Source: Clitoria ternatea (Eukaryota > Streptophyta > Magnoliopsida > Fabales > Fabaceae). From it: a stretch of DNA of 64,000 nt. The notes beneath the pieces are model-generated. The model worked only from the letters and a program-made list of their open reading frames with translations, was not told the DNA's origin and searched no databases. Of this stretch, positions 12,569 through 24,704 are shown one piece after another (within the stretch, counting starts at the first letter, position 1; each line of letters starts with the position of its first letter). The position numbers were made by a program, and so were the translations under genes. Location of the stretch: contig CM075670.1 of NCBI GenBank assembly GCA_037962975.1, forward strand, positions 155,438,501-155,502,500. Direction: 5' to 3'.

Positions 12569-12578
12569 TGATTTATAG
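12569..12578 (-). promoter_or_regulatory. Probable TATA box of X
   Basis: CCTATAAATC on the minus strand lies in the 5' LTR of X about 0.83 kb downstream of the LTR start, which would leave a U3 of roughly 830 bases containing the palindrome field. The same word is in the other LTR. There is no direct evidence for the start site. Confidence 0.45.
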
Positions 12579-12718
12579 GGGTTCTGGTTCAGCTCCCTTT
12601 GCCCACTTGCGTAGAACCCATGCAGCATCTTTCAAAGACTTGCAGAAACACAAGAAAATGGGTGAGTTGGCATCGCACCATTGGTGAATATTAAATTGAA
12701 AAATCCCATACTGCATGA

Positions 12719-13215
12719 GTCACGCTTGAGCTTGATGGTCACGCTCAAGCGTGAAGGGTCCTGATACTCATTAAATGTTCCACGCTCAAACTATCTTAAT
12801 CACGCTTAAGCGTGGTTTTCTTTTGTTCAGTATGTTTGTTCCACGCTTAATCCATGCTGGTTCCTCGCTCAGGCGCGCTCGGCTTATGCTTTGTTATCCA
12901 TTAGTCACGCTCAAGCTTGTAATGCCTACGCTCAAGCGTTCTTCACGTGCAGGGTCACGCTTGAGCTCCATATAGTTACGCTCAAGCGCCATTCGTGCCT
13001 GGGGTCACGCTCACGCTTACTCCTCGCTTGGGCGCTCTCGAGTTCACGCTCAAGCGGCTCATTCCCACGCTTGAGCGTGAGAGGGGTCCTGATGCCTCTT
13101 TGTCTCCTTTAATTCATGCCTGCCCATGCTTAATCCATGCTTAAGCGTCTAGTGTTCACGCTCAAGCGTGAGAGGTGCTTATGCTCTCCAACTTGTTCAA
13201 GCTCAAGCTTGCTTA
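12719..13215. repeat. Palindromic CGCTCAAGCG motif field, second LTR of X
   Basis: This is a copy of the field at 7355-7850, here upstream of the putative TATA box in the transcribing LTR, so it lies in U3. Confidence 0.8.
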
Positions 13216-14109
13216 CCTTGTCTTGCCTTCCTGTTGAATTTCCTGCAACTTTCCAAGAGCTTTAACATAATATTTCTTTTATACATTTATCCATCACTAA
13301 TTAAAAGATTCATGCTCACTTCCTTCAATAATTCATTAATTTAGCTCAAAGTCTTTACAAAATTAGTTCAAATGAGTCATGAAATCAATGCTTAATCAAC
13401 CCTTATCAGTGCCTTGTTATGGAAGATGGTCTATTATGTTGAGGCTGTGACGTTGTGAGGAAGGAGTCATGGTTGGGTGGAGCTTGGAAGCTTCTCCATT
13501 GACTGGGAGGCAGAGCAGAGTGGAGCATGGAGTGTTGATGAGCTTCTGGACGTATCTCGCTCAAGCGAGAATGGTTACGCTTGAGCGAGCCAGTGAAGAA
13601 ATGGTCACTAGACCATTTTCGCTCAAGCGAGTACATGTGTGGCTTGAGCGAAAGGCTGAGGACTGATACTGGTTGGCTGGGAAGCTGTATGGTTCTTTCC
13701 ACTGCTGGAAAGCCGAGCAGGAAGCTGCCATGGCTGGGCCGAGTGGCCCATGTGACTCCTGGAGGCTTCATCCAGGTAAGGGGAGCTATTTCATCTTAAG
13801 TGTATAGTTTATGGACGGACTTCCAGGTGACTTCATTGCATTGTGTTATGTTTTGTTGGATGTTGTATGTTGTTAAGTTGAACCCGGATTGTTGTTTATT
13901 ATTTAAATGGTGTATGATTATCCGTCCAAGAGATGCATGATGTTATTGTGATGATGATTATATTATGATGCTTGAGATGCATGTATGTTGATGTGGAGTG
14001 CATGTGTAATCCTCTATTTGTCCCTGGATGTGTTGTACATTTGAATGCATGTGAATGTTATTGATGCATGTGTATGCCGAATGCATGAATGGGGACTGTT
14101 ATGATGGAT

Positions 14110-16250
14110 GTCGAGTGGGCTTTATAGAGGAAGGCACGAAATGCTTACTGTAAAGGATAAATCCGAGTGAATATAGGATAATCCGAGTGAATGGCATAGT
14201 GATTGCCGAGTGGATAGCATAGGATTGCCGAGTGGATGTGGTATAAGCCGAGTCATCTGATTGTTATTAAATTGCCGAGTGCACATGATGTTGAACGCAG
14301 ATTCCGAGTGGGCAATCGAATGAATATGAGTTGAAGTTATATGCATACGTGTTATTGTGTTATTGAATATGAACACCTTGCGGGGTGCCACGAGGGTGTG
14401 ATCCCGAGTGAAGAGGACGTGGTCCTAATGTTGAATATGATGAAAGACCCAGGTTGGACTCGGGCAGTGCCTGGGGCACTAAGCGTGAAATGAGACGCTT
14501 GATGAAATGTCGAGTGCATTGGCGTAGAACGCCGAGTGAATGAAATTGTATGCATCCGATTCGCCACTGGAATGCGTTGGACTCCTACACCGATCGGCAA
14601 TCAGATGACAACATATGGTGAATATGGCTAAGTCCTGGAGCTGGGCTCGGACAGACTCCTTGAGCATGGCTCGGAGTATGAATAATGTTGATATAGTCTC
14701 GGGGATGAGAGAAATCCGAGTGAGCCAGTATACTTGTACTGAGTGAATTGAGCTTTATAGCCGAGTGAAATGGGTGAAATCCCGATCGGAAGATGCTTGT
14801 GATTGTTCATGTTGAATGGCAGTGTTTATATGCTGATTGATGTTGTGTGCTATGGCATGTTGTGGATTCTATGATTAATCCGAGCCAATATCTGTCATTT
14901 AATATGTAATGCTCACCCCTACACCATTTTTCAGTGTTTGCAGGTCGGTTTGGCATGTTATGATGGCCTTAAACCCGAGTGATGGGTATGTATGATGAGG
15001 CTGTATGAATAATATTATATCCCGAGTACGTTTGATGTACTAAAGCCTTGGCCGGCTCATATTAATGTTGTATAACGAATACAAATATATATGTATAGAA
15101 TCCGAGTGGATGAACATAATCATGAATATGAAATATATGTATTGGGATCCGAGTGTATGTTAATATATATGTATATATATATATATATATACTTCGAGTG
15201 ATGGTATTATATGCATACCGATTGAATATGTTGGTGAATGGAAAGTATAAAGATAAGAATCTGAGTGTATGCTTGTGTATATACATATATGTTATGTTGA
15301 CAACATGGTTATGAATCGGTGGATGTGTATTGCTGTAGTAGTAGTCGGACTTGGAATTAGAAAATATATAAGTACAAGTGATTTATGTTGATTTGATACT
15401 TCCTATCGACTAGGAAATGATGATGTATGAATATCTCTAAGTTGATGAATCCTGAGTGGAATATATGTGGCTTAGTTGCTTTTCCGAGTGAGTCTTATGT
15501 ATAGGACTCCATATCCGAGTGTAACTCATGTGTGAGCCTCTTACTGTGTGATAATGGCTCTTGTGGATTCCGAGTGAAGAATATATGGTGAACCCCGAGT
15601 GGGGAATGATTCGAGTAATCCGAGTGGAAATCCGAGTGATCCTCTTCCGAGAGGAGTGTTGTTGTAATGACTCAGATTGATTATATTCTAAGTGTATGAA
15701 TTATGAATGTATCCCGAGTGAATATGGGAACCTATTCCGAGTGAATAGGGTAATATGTAATTTGAGTGGCTAAGTTATGGAATAAGTCTGAGTGTGACTT
15801 GATGTTATGATTTTCCCCGAGTGAAGAGAAATATAAGTGTTAACCGAGTGATTTATGGCTGAGAGGAATTCTATGTACTCTCTGAGTTGGGGAGTTCTGT
15901 TATGCCGAGTGCTAAATGGTTGATGTTTACCGAGTGACTCGAGGTTAAATTATACCGAGTGGTTTGATTGATAGAATCCGAGTGGGATAACCTTCATTTC
16001 CCGAGTGGATCTTTATGTTGACACTGTGAATAGAATTAAGAGACTAAGTTATGGGTTGCTGAGTGAGGTAACTGTTGGGGTAGTTCCCGAGTGGCGAAAC
16101 CCCATTAGGCTGAGTGGTCTAAGATATTAAATTCCAAGAGGACTTAGGCATGAATTCTGACTGGACCTGATCGTTTACCTAGTGAAAGAATGTCTCGGTT
16201 TTCTGAGTGATAGAATGCCGAGTGACTTCTCGCTTTAGCGAGTGATTCCT
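14110..16250 (+). repeat. Dispersed CCGAGTG heptamer field in B 5' LTR
   Basis: The word CCGAGTG occurs dozens of times on the plus strand, with gaps of about 15-150 bases of unrelated sequence, plus one-base variants (CTGAGTG, TCGAGTG). The reverse complement CACTCGG is not conspicuous. The corresponding region in the 3' LTR contains about 30 exact copies by eye. Confidence 0.85.
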
Positions 16251-16570
16251 CGCTCAGCGAGTATGTTGTTTGGGAAGGCTTTCATTTTCGGTTTCGCTTA
16301 AGCGAATGGTGGTTCGCCCGAGCGAGTTGGTCGGTGTCGCTCAAGCGGATTGGGATCTCGCTTAAGTGAGTGCGCGCTGTAATGTGGTTTGCTCAGGCGC
16401 TGTTGGTGATTCCGTGTGAATGGTTTTAATTCCTTTGCCTTCCCTGTCTTTTTCTGCTTGGCCATGGGGCCAGCTCTCTTATCTTCATATAAGGGAGTGT
16501 TTTTATTATGGATCTGGGATATTTTCTAATTAATTCGCGAAAATTTTTCCCCTAAAATTAGGGTGTCACA

Positions 16571-18023
16571 TTCTGGTATCAGAGCAGACCAAAAGGTCCA
16601 TCGCCAAGGTTTGCCTACTGTGTGGGCGGTTGTATGCAATGTGACCAAGTGTCATCATTACTGGTGAGCTATTATTGGATTTTATGCATGGTTTATATGG
16701 CTGTATGCCTATGTATTTGCTGGGGTTGGAAGGTTTGTTATTACCTTAGCCCGATTGTTTATGAGACACTTGGAGTGTTTCTAATGCTGAGTCGGTTGTG
16801 AGGAAAATTGGGTGAATTATATTCTTGGCACGTGAACCCCTATATGGCACTTAATGTAGATTGTATGAGTGCAGATTCCTAAGTTGGAGGATTTTAATAT
16901 GAGATAGGTGATTGAATATAAAACCTGATGCATGATTGGTTGGGATTTTGTCTCGGTTTGATGTGTGGTAACCCAATTGATTGAACTTAATCATGTGTGG
17001 TTGGATGTTGTGAGGCATTGATATGGTAAAGTATCTATTGGCTGGGTGCTGTCCCAGTCTTGTGATTGAAAACCGAGTGAGTTGTTGATTGAATTTTTGA
17101 CCCTGAGTTGTATATCTCTGTGGATGTAGTGAACTATTAGGCTTAAATTTGAATTGTGGCCAATGAATTGTGATGAATAAGCTTAGAGAAGAGATATTTG
17201 CTTGGTCTGAACAGAAAACCGATTGTGGATATGCCATTTTATGGTGAGTGTGATAGATATTTGATGATTATTATCATATGATTCGTACTAGAATAGATAA
17301 AAGGGCTGCATATATGCCTTGAATGAGTCGGAAATCCATTGGTAATATGCATTTTACTGTGAGAATGATTAATATTTGCTGACTGTTGGCATGAAATGCA
17401 TCACTGTTGGTGCCTAATGATGGTATTGATTTGGATGTATTACTTATAAAATGGTAAGAATTGCCATTAATTTTCATGAAGGTTGGCATTATCTGAGTGA
17501 TTTTGGGTTGGTATGAGTGAAATAGAATGTGAGGATGTTGTTCCGAAAGGCTCTCTATGCCATAGGTATTGTGGCAGTGTGCATTTTTTTTGCTGTGACT
17601 CTATGCAACTGTTGTGACCCTATAGGAATGAGACATCATCCTATAAGTTAGATGCAGCAGTTCATGGGTCAGCAAGCGACACTGTAGATGCTTATGGAGA
17701 TGGCTTGAGACTATTGGACTGCTCTGAGCAAAGATAAGAGTGGTACTAAGTGGAATTTTGGATACCGAGTGGGTGATTTCTGAGCCAATTGGTGACACTT
17801 CCTAGTGGAAGGTGTTAAGAGTGTGGTGTCTCAGAATTTCTTGTGGTCAGTCAGTAACCACTTGTGAGGGGAGTTGTTCCGATAGGAGAATTGACTGGTC
17901 GGTGAATGCTTAGAAGGCATTGGTATGTAAATGATTTGTGTGGCATGAAGTGAATGCCGAGTTGTTTATTGTGGCCGGTTCATGTTGAATTTCGGGGACG
18001 AAATTCCTAAAAGGTGGGGTGAG
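16571..18023 (+). other. Non-coding interior of B with PBS and polypurine tract
   Basis: The PBS TGGTATCAGAGC (16574-16585) is complementary to initiator tRNA-Met and lies three bases after the 5' LTR. The interior has no gag, protease, RT or integrase motif in any frame; the longest frame (minus, 16851-17237) has no recognisable domain. The right end contains TTTCGGGGACGAAATTCC (17990-18007) and the polypurine tract AAAAGGTGGGGTGAG (18009-18023). Both sit as in Tekay/Del chromoviruses, which suggests an autonomous ancestor that lost its whole coding region. Confidence 0.8.
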
Positions 18024-21000
18024 TGTAACATCCCAGATTTTTAAATAATTATAAATTTAGATTAAGGTTATGGATTGATGGGATTAATGGTTAATTAAGG
18101 ATTAATTACCAATTAGGCAATTTATTGTGTTATAATAATATTAATAATATATGCCTTTGCTGGTTAATGGGTCCGGTTCTCTCTCTCTTGTCCACGTTGG
18201 ATGTGTGTAATGAGTGTTGAGAGAATTAGCATTAAATAGTAAAGGACTTGCATTAAATGAAGAAGTGATGGTTGTTTGAGGAGCTGTGGCAGAGCAGCGT
18301 GATGATGGGGCTGAGTGGGAAAGTGAGATGATGGAGGTGTGTTGATAAGACTTCAGCTTTGGTTTTCCTCCCCACTCTCTTCATTTTCCTCGTTGGTGCA
18401 TGTTCTGATGAGAGAAATGCTTCTCCTTCTCTCTAAAACTCTATGAAGCTCTTGCTTTCTCCTTCTCTACTGCTTCATCTTCATCTTCTCCTTCATCTTC
18501 TTCTTCTTCCACTCACGTATGGTGTAGAACCGAGTGGAGCTGCATGGTGGTGGAGTCCAGTGTGGTACTGGGTGCCTTGAAGGTTGAGAATCCTTCCTAC
18601 GGCTGCGTGGTGATGAGGAACAGCATGGTGCTATGCGTGGAGGCTGGGTTCAGGATCCTTCTTTTGTCCTCCTGGTTGTGCTTCTTCTTCCTCCCTTTTC
18701 TTTCTCTAGTTGATGAGGCTGTTTGGGCTAGGTTGGAGCCTACAGCTGTGTGGTTCCTTGTTATGGAAGATGGTCTATTGTGTTGAGGCTGTGACGTTGT
18801 GAGGAAGGAGTCATGGTTGGGTGGAGCTTGGAAGCTTCTCCATTGACTGGGAGGCAGAGCAGAGTGGAGCATGGAGTGTTGATGAGCTTCTGGACGTATC
18901 TCGCTCAAGCAAGAATGGTTACGCTTGAGCGAGCCAATGAAGAAATGGTCACTAGACCATTTTCGCTCAAGCGAGTACATGTGTGGCTTGAGCGAAAGGC
19001 TGAGGACTGATACTGGTTGGCTGGGAAGCTGTATGGTTCTTTCCACTGCTGGAAAGCCGAGCAGGAAGCTGCCATGGCTGGGCCGAGTGGCCCATGTGAC
19101 TCCTGGAGGCTTCATCCAGGTAAGGGGAGCTATTGTATCTTAAGTGTATAGTTTATGGACGGACTTCCGGGTGACTTCGTTGCATTGTGTTATGTTTTGT
19201 TGGATGTTGTATGTTGTTAAGTTGAACCCGGATTGTTGTTTGTTATTTAAATGGTGTATGATTATCCGTCCAAGAGATGCATGATGTTATTGTGATGATG
19301 ATTATATTATGATGCTTGAGATGCATGTATGTTGATGTGGAGTGCATGTGTGATCCTCTATTTATCCCTGGATGTGTTGTATATTTGAATGCATGTGAAT
19401 GTTATTGATGCATATGTGTATGCCAAATACATGAATGGGGACTGTTATGATGGATGCCGAGTGGGCTTTATAGAGGAAGGCACGAAATGCTTACTGTAAA
19501 GGATAAATCCGAGTGAATATAGGATAATCCGAGTGAATGGCATAGTGATTGCCGAGTGGATAGCATAGGATTGCCGAGTGGATGTGGTATAAGCCGAGTC
19601 ATCTGATTGTTGTTAAATTGTCGAGTGCACATGATGTTGAAGGCAGATTCCGAGTGGGCAATCGAATGAATATGAGTTGAAGTTATATGCATACGTGTTA
19701 TTGTGTTATTGAATATGAACACCTTGCGAGGTGCCACGAGGGTGTGATCCCGAGTGAAGAGGACGTAGTCCTAATGTTGAATATGATGAAAGACCCAGGT
19801 TGGACTCGGGCAGTGCCTGGGGCACTAAGCGTGAAATGAGACGCTTGATGAAATGCCGAGTGCAGTGGCGTAGAACGCTGAGTGAATGAAATTGTATGCA
19901 TCCGATTCGCCACTGGAATGCGTTGGACTCCTACACCGATCGGCAATCAGATGACAACATATGGTGAATATGGCTAAGTCCTGGAGCTGGGCTCGGACAG
20001 ACTCCTTGAGCATGGCTCGGAGTATGAATAATGTTGATATAGTCTCAGGGATGAGAGAAATCCGAGTGAGCCAGTATACTTGTACTGAGTGAATTGAGCT
20101 TTATAGCCGAGTGAAATGGGTGAAATCCCGATCGGAAGATGCTTGTGATTGTTCATGTTGAATGGCAGTGTTTATATGCTGATTAATGTTGTGTGCTATG
20201 GCATGTTGTGGATTCTATGATTAATCCGAGCCAATATCTGTCATTTAATATGTAATGCTCACCCCTACACCATTTTTCAGTGTTTGCAGGTCGGTTTGGC
20301 ATGTTATGATGGCCTTAAACCCGAGTGATGGGTATTTATGATGAGGCTGTATGAATAATGTTATATCCTGAGTACGTTTGATGTACTAAAGCCTTGGCCG
20401 GCTCATATTAATGTTGTATAACGAATACAAATATATATGTATAGAATCCGAGTGGATGAACATAATCATGAATATGAAATATATGTATTGGGATCCGAGT
20501 GTATGTTAATATATATGTATATATATATATATACTTCGAGTGATGGTATTATATGCATACCGATTGAATGTGTTGGTGAATGGAAAGTATAAAGATAAGA
20601 ATCCGAGTGTATGCTTGTGTATATACATATATGTTATGTTGACAACATGGTTATGAATCGGTGGATGTGTATTGCTGTAGTAGTAGTCGGACTTGGAATT
20701 AGAAAATATATAAGTACAAGTGATTTATGTTGATTTGATGCTTCCTATCGACTAGGAAATGATGATGTATGAATATCTCTAAGTTGATGAATCCTGAGTG
20801 GAATATATGTGGCTTAGTTGCTTTTCCGAGTGAGTCTTATGTATAGGACTCCATATCCGAGTGTAACTCATGTGTGAGCCTCTTACTGTGTGATAATGGC
20901 TCTTGTGGATTCCGAGTGAAGAATATATGGTGAACCCCGAGTGGGGAATGATTCGAGTAATCCAAGTGGAAATCCGAGTGATCCTCTTCCGAGAGGAGTG

Positions 21001-21912
21001 TTGTTGTAATGACTCAGATTGATTATATTCTAAGTGTATGAATTATGAATGTATCCCGAGTGAATATGGGAACCTATTCCGAGTGAATAGGGTAATATGT
21101 AATTTGAGTGGCTAAGTTATGGAATAAGTCTGAGTGTGACTTGATGTTATGATTTTCCCCGAGTGAAGAGAAATATAAGTGTTAACCGAGTGATTTATGG
21201 CTGAGAGGAATTCTATGTACTCTCTGAGTTGGGGAGTTCTGTTATGCCGAGTGCTAAATGGTTGATGTTTACCGAATGACTCGAGGTTGAATTATACCGA
21301 GTGGTTTGATTGATAGAATCCGAGTGGGATAACCTTCATTTCCCGAGTGGATCTTTATGTTGACACTGTGAATAGAATTAAGAGACTAAGTTATGGGTTG
21401 CCGAGTGAGGTAACTGTTGGGGTAGTTCCCGAGTGGCGAAACCCCATTAGGCTGAGTGGTCTAAGATATTAAATTCCGAGATGACTTAGGCATGAATTCC
21501 GACTGGACCTGATCGTTTACCGAGTGAAAGAATGTCTCGGTTTTCTGAGTGATAGAATGCCGAGTGACTTCTCGCTTCAGCGAGTGATTCCTCGCTCAGC
21601 GAGTATGTTGTTTGGGAAGGCTTTCGTTTTCGGTTTCGCTTAAGCGAATGGTGGTTCGCCCGAGCGAGTTGGTCGGTCTCGCTCAAGCGGATTGGGATCT
21701 CGCTTGAGCGAGTGCGCGCTGTAATGTGGTTCGCTCAGGCGCTGTTGGTGATTCCGTGTGAATGGTTTTAATTCCCTTGCCTTCCCTGTCTTTTTCTGCT
21801 TGGCCATGGGGCCAGCTCTCTTATCTTCATATAAGGGAGTGTTTTTATTATGGATCCGGGATATTTTCTAATTAATTCGCGAAAATTTTTCCCCTAAAAT
21901 TAGGGTGTCACA
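18024..21912 (+). repeat. 3' LTR of element B (uninterrupted)
   Basis: It starts TGTAACATCCC and ends GGGTGTCACA, is 3889 bases long, and is the intact version of the 5' LTR. Differences from the 5' copy are sparse and many fall at CpG positions inside CCGAGTG words. The (AT)n run near 20516-20532 is shorter than in the 5' LTR. Small open frames shared by both LTRs are passengers and not genes. Confidence 0.92.
19455..21600 (+). repeat. Dispersed CCGAGTG heptamer field in B 3' LTR
   Basis: About 30 exact CCGAGTG copies, all on the plus strand, were counted by eye over roughly 2.1 kb, with non-repetitive sequence between them. A cluster of CGCTCAAGCG-type palindromes follows at 21570-21740. 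Confidence 0.85.
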
Positions 21913-22482
21913 GCACTCATGGGAAAAGTTGACATTTTGAAGTGTATTTTGGTTGTGGAGGTAAATAGTGGTATAGGAAGTTCCTTGGTCGGTAAAATCT
22001 ACATTTTGTATAGCATATGAGATGTAATGTATGCTCATTTTGGTAATCTAGGTAATACTTGATGATTTTGAGGGTCATGTAGGAAAATTGGATCCTTGTG
22101 TTATGGCCAATTTTTATTAATGACCCAAAGGATGTAATTTGATGAATGATGATGCTTGTTGATGTTTAATTCTATGAATGAATGAACGTTTATACAAAAA
22201 TTTATGTTTCAGTGATTACGTGAGATGGTGTGTTTGATTTATTATGATTTCATGAATTAGAATGGACTTTAGAGGATAAGAATGAATGAGATAAGTTTTA
22301 AATGGGTAACATGATATGTAAACCATGTTGGATTTAAAGGATTTGGAGTAGAATGAATTTTGGCCTATTATGTTGCAGGAAACTTAGTGTTTTTCGTTTC
22401 TCTGCAGAACTCACTCAAGCGAGTGAGAATCTTGCCTAAGCGAGATCCTCCTGCATCAGTGTTTTGGCCACTGGCCGAAATT
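21913..22482 (+). mobile_element. LTR A, continued
   Basis: This continues LTR A after B. It contains the 'ggtaaatagtggta' box shared with LTR Z. A CTCAAGCGAG-type palindrome and a diverged partner lie near 22412-22445. It is interrupted at 22483 by LTR C. The A right end is not in the window. Confidence 0.65.
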
Positions 22483-24049
22483 TGTAACATCCTGATTTAA
22501 AAAATTAACTACCGAATGAGATTAAGCCATTAAACTAAAAATAATTGCAAAGTGAGAATTACTTATTAATGGTGATTAATTTTAACTTAAGAAGTTGATT
22601 GCTGATTGACTATGATGGGTGACACATAAGAAGCTGCCAACTTCACATTCTCCCACCCCACTCTCCTCATTTCTTCGGGTATATGTTCAGAAGCCCTCAA
22701 CTGCTATCCATTCACTCTAATTTCCTCAAAACCTTCCTCTTCTCCTACTTCTCTTCTTCTTGTTCTTCTTCGTCCTTCTTCGTTCTTCTTCTTCTCTGTC
22801 CCCTGTTTTTCATAACTCTGCGACTGTGGTGAAAGTGGAGAACCCGAGATTCCCACTGTTAGTGAGGAGAAATCGTTCGAGTGGAAGAAGAACAACTTTC
22901 TGTTCCCAAGCTGATTAAAGGGTGCGACTGCGTTCGAAGGGGACTGAACGAGAGAGAGTGGTGGACGAAGCAAACAGGGTAGCGGACCAACACTGAAAAC
23001 AGAGGAACTACTAGGAGTCTCTTTAGTTGGTAGGGGGTTATCTTATATCTTAAATGCATGGGTTATGGACGGGTTCCGGGTGTTGATGACTTATTGATTC
23101 TGGTAATTTAAAATGTGTTGATAAGTGTGTTTTGATTGAGTAAGGGATGTGTGATGCCCGGATGCATGATGACTAGGAGTTGGGTAATGCATGTCAATTT
23201 CCGTCCATGAAATGCATGTTAATAATCTTGAAAATGTTGAATGATTGCATGAGGAGAATGTGCTAAAGTATTGTTGATGATTACCGTGTGATTTATGTGA
23301 AATGTAGGCTACTATGAATCTAAATGCTGACTGTATGTGAGGAAAGATTAACGTACTGAGTCTTGATAATGTCTAATACCGATTGCATGTGATGCATGTA
23401 TTGTTGAGTAAAAGATCGTGTGTGTGAAATTTGTGTTTGTATGATCATTCCATGTGTGGTTATATATATATGTGGTGCATGAAGTACATGAGTTAATAGT
23501 GTGGAAGTGATTTACCAATTCTGTTCATAGTCTAATGATAATACTTTGCATGAGATGCAGTGATAAGAATGCTGAGAGCATGTTGTGTGTGACACTACCA
23601 TTTGAATCGGTAATTATATGCATGAGATGCTGTTAAAGACCTTGAGAGGGACTCAAGGCAAGCCGACTGAGTGGGACTCAGGGCTGCCCGTAACACTACC
23701 ATTGACGCTAAGAGTGTTTGTGTTACAAGTGAGGGCAAACGGTTTGGTACCAGTAAAACGGCCGAGTCAGTTGGGAGCTGAGTAAAAGGCTGAGAGCCTA
23801 TGTTGCAACAATAAAAACCGATAATACGCGAGTCGGATCCGATTGAATGAAGCTGTGTACATGTACGATTGATGCTGACTGTGACGCGATTGTATGTATA
23901 TGTGTTAGTGTTATTGAGAATAATATGTGCATATAGTCGAGTGATAACTAGGTAGATTCCGATTGAAAGATGCCTTGGGTATGTTATTGATTGTTGCTAT
24001 ATATATATATATGTTGTTACATGATTGAGGGATAATCCGAGTCAGTATC
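22483..24049 (+). mobile_element. LTR C, left part (host of element E)
   Basis: It begins TGTAACATCC. It has a CT-rich tract (about 22725-22800), a 'ttaaatgcatgggttatgg' box (about 23050-23069) and a 'gagggcaaacgg' block near 23733, each matched in the same order by LTR D. It ends abruptly at 'gagtcagtatc', and D continues past the same point (63184 onward), which places the E insertion at 24050. A few CCGAGT words are present but the field is sparse compared with B. Confidence 0.75.
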
Positions 24050-24183
24050 TGATCCAGTCCCAACACCGGCCCCAAGAGCATGGTTTTAATGCTTTGCCAG
24101 ATCAGCATTTCAAATAGAAGAAGTACGTTTCAAATCCCTTATAATTACTCTTATATGGAGTACATGCCTTAAAAACGTACTCA

Positions 24184-24352
24184 CCACTCCGCCAAGAAAG
24201 CAATTTAGTTAGGCGGAATATGTCACATCTTATTGTGTAAGTATCTTTTAAACGAAGTGCATGACCAAAAGGACATTCATGTTACTCCGCCAAGGCTTGT
24301 GACTCCGCCCAGGTATGTTACTCCGCCAAAGCCTATTACTCCGCCAAGGCGG
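24184..24352 (+). repeat. ACTCCGCCAAG repeat cluster in E LTR
   Basis: About five copies of ACTCCGCC(A/C)A(A/G)G lie here, several 15-18 bases apart, with two inverted GGCGGA words. They produce an artefactual frame rich in TPPR. The same ACTCCGCC core forms the heart of the 47-bp minisatellite at 48960-49715 in the same element. Confidence 0.7.
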
Positions 24353-24704
24353 AAAGTATTAAAAACTTGTACACATGTACATAAAGTACTTCCAGTGCAC
24401 ACTACTCTGCCAAGCCAAAAGCTTAACACCGGTGGAATACTAAAATCCTCATATTGCGAGCGAGCCCATACATATAACCCCGGCACGAGATTGACTCTGT
24501 CTTGAGAGGTTGAAAATGGGAAACACGCTGTCACGCATAAGAGGGAACAACAAATAAAATAATGAAGCATTAACGCTTTCCAAGTGAGTGGAAATACCCA
24601 CTGTAGTGATGGTGCTTGTAAACGGCACAGGGGCCCACTACCTTTCTTGCATTATGCCTGAAAACAAGGAATGGGTCCTACCAATAATAGAGCTCCAGTA
24701 ACAG

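Larger units (their letters stand above)
6304..13408 (-). mobile_element. Element X: Athila-type gag-protease-only retrotransposon
   Basis: This 7105-bp element has LTRs of 1741 and 1740 bases. By eye they differ at about six substitutions and one 1-base indel. On the minus strand the order is LTR, tRNA-Asp PBS, gag-PR, non-coding 3' region, polypurine tract, LTR. The LTR starts TGATAAG and ends ATCATCA in element orientation. It lacks RT, RNase H and integrase, so it fits the non-autonomous TR-GAG description and must rely on a partner for pol. Near-identical LTRs, a perfect TSD and an open gag frame point to recent movement. Confidence 0.92.
11669..13408 (-). repeat. Right LTR of X (5' LTR in element orientation)
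   Basis: This is the near-identical partner of 6304-8044. In transcription order it holds the palindrome field (12719-13215) and then a TATA word. Visible differences between the copies include an extra c at about 6842 and several single transitions. Confidence 0.92.
5570..16570 (+). repeat. 5' LTR of element B, interrupted by X
   Basis: The two parts are 5570-6303 and 13414-16570; the nested X plus one TSD copy occupies 6304-13413. It begins TATAACATCCC (a TG to TA change relative to the 3' LTR) and ends GGGTGTCACA. Contents in order are a CT-rich tract (about 6003-6060), a short block of CGCTCAAGCG-type palindromes (13559-13660), a long CCGAGTG-rich region (14110-16250), a second palindrome block (16230-16400) and a possible TATA word, CATATAAGG, at 16486-16494 shortly before the end. 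An (AT)n run lies near 15170-15192. Confidence 0.88.
5570..21912 (+). mobile_element. Element B: non-autonomous giant-LTR retrotransposon with nested X
   Basis: Two near-identical direct repeats of about 3.89 kb flank a 1.45-kb interior without any coding domain. The 5' LTR is 5570-16570 once X and its TSD are removed (3891 bases). The 3' LTR is 18024-21912 (3889 bases). A PBS matching initiator tRNA-Met follows the 5' LTR and a polypurine tract precedes the 3' LTR. The interior ends with TTTCGGGGACGAAATTCC, a word I associate with the 3' end of Tekay/Del chromoviruses, so B is probably a Tekay-derived LARD-like element. Without X it is about 9.2 kb. The first LTR base pair is TA instead of TG. 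Confidence 0.88.

Noticed and set aside
16574..16585. tRNA-like sequence at PBS positions (also 11646, 40406, 55392)
   Set aside because: Only 12-18 bases complementary to a tRNA 3' end are present, and no cloverleaf. These are primer-binding sites, not tRNA genes.
16851..17237. 128-residue minus-strand frame in the B interior
   Set aside because: No motif of any retrotransposon protein, antisense to the element and of average composition. Treated as chance.
18597..19115. 172-residue minus-strand frame in the B LTR, and the shorter version at 13406-13771
   Set aside because: It lies within an LTR copied twice in the element, is truncated in one copy by the X insertion, and has no domain. 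Openness reflects LTR composition.
24233..24505. 90-residue frame rich in VTPPR/ITPP repeats
   Set aside because: It is produced by the ACTCCGCC repeat cluster in the E LTR, and the opposite strand is equally open. There is no sign of a gene.
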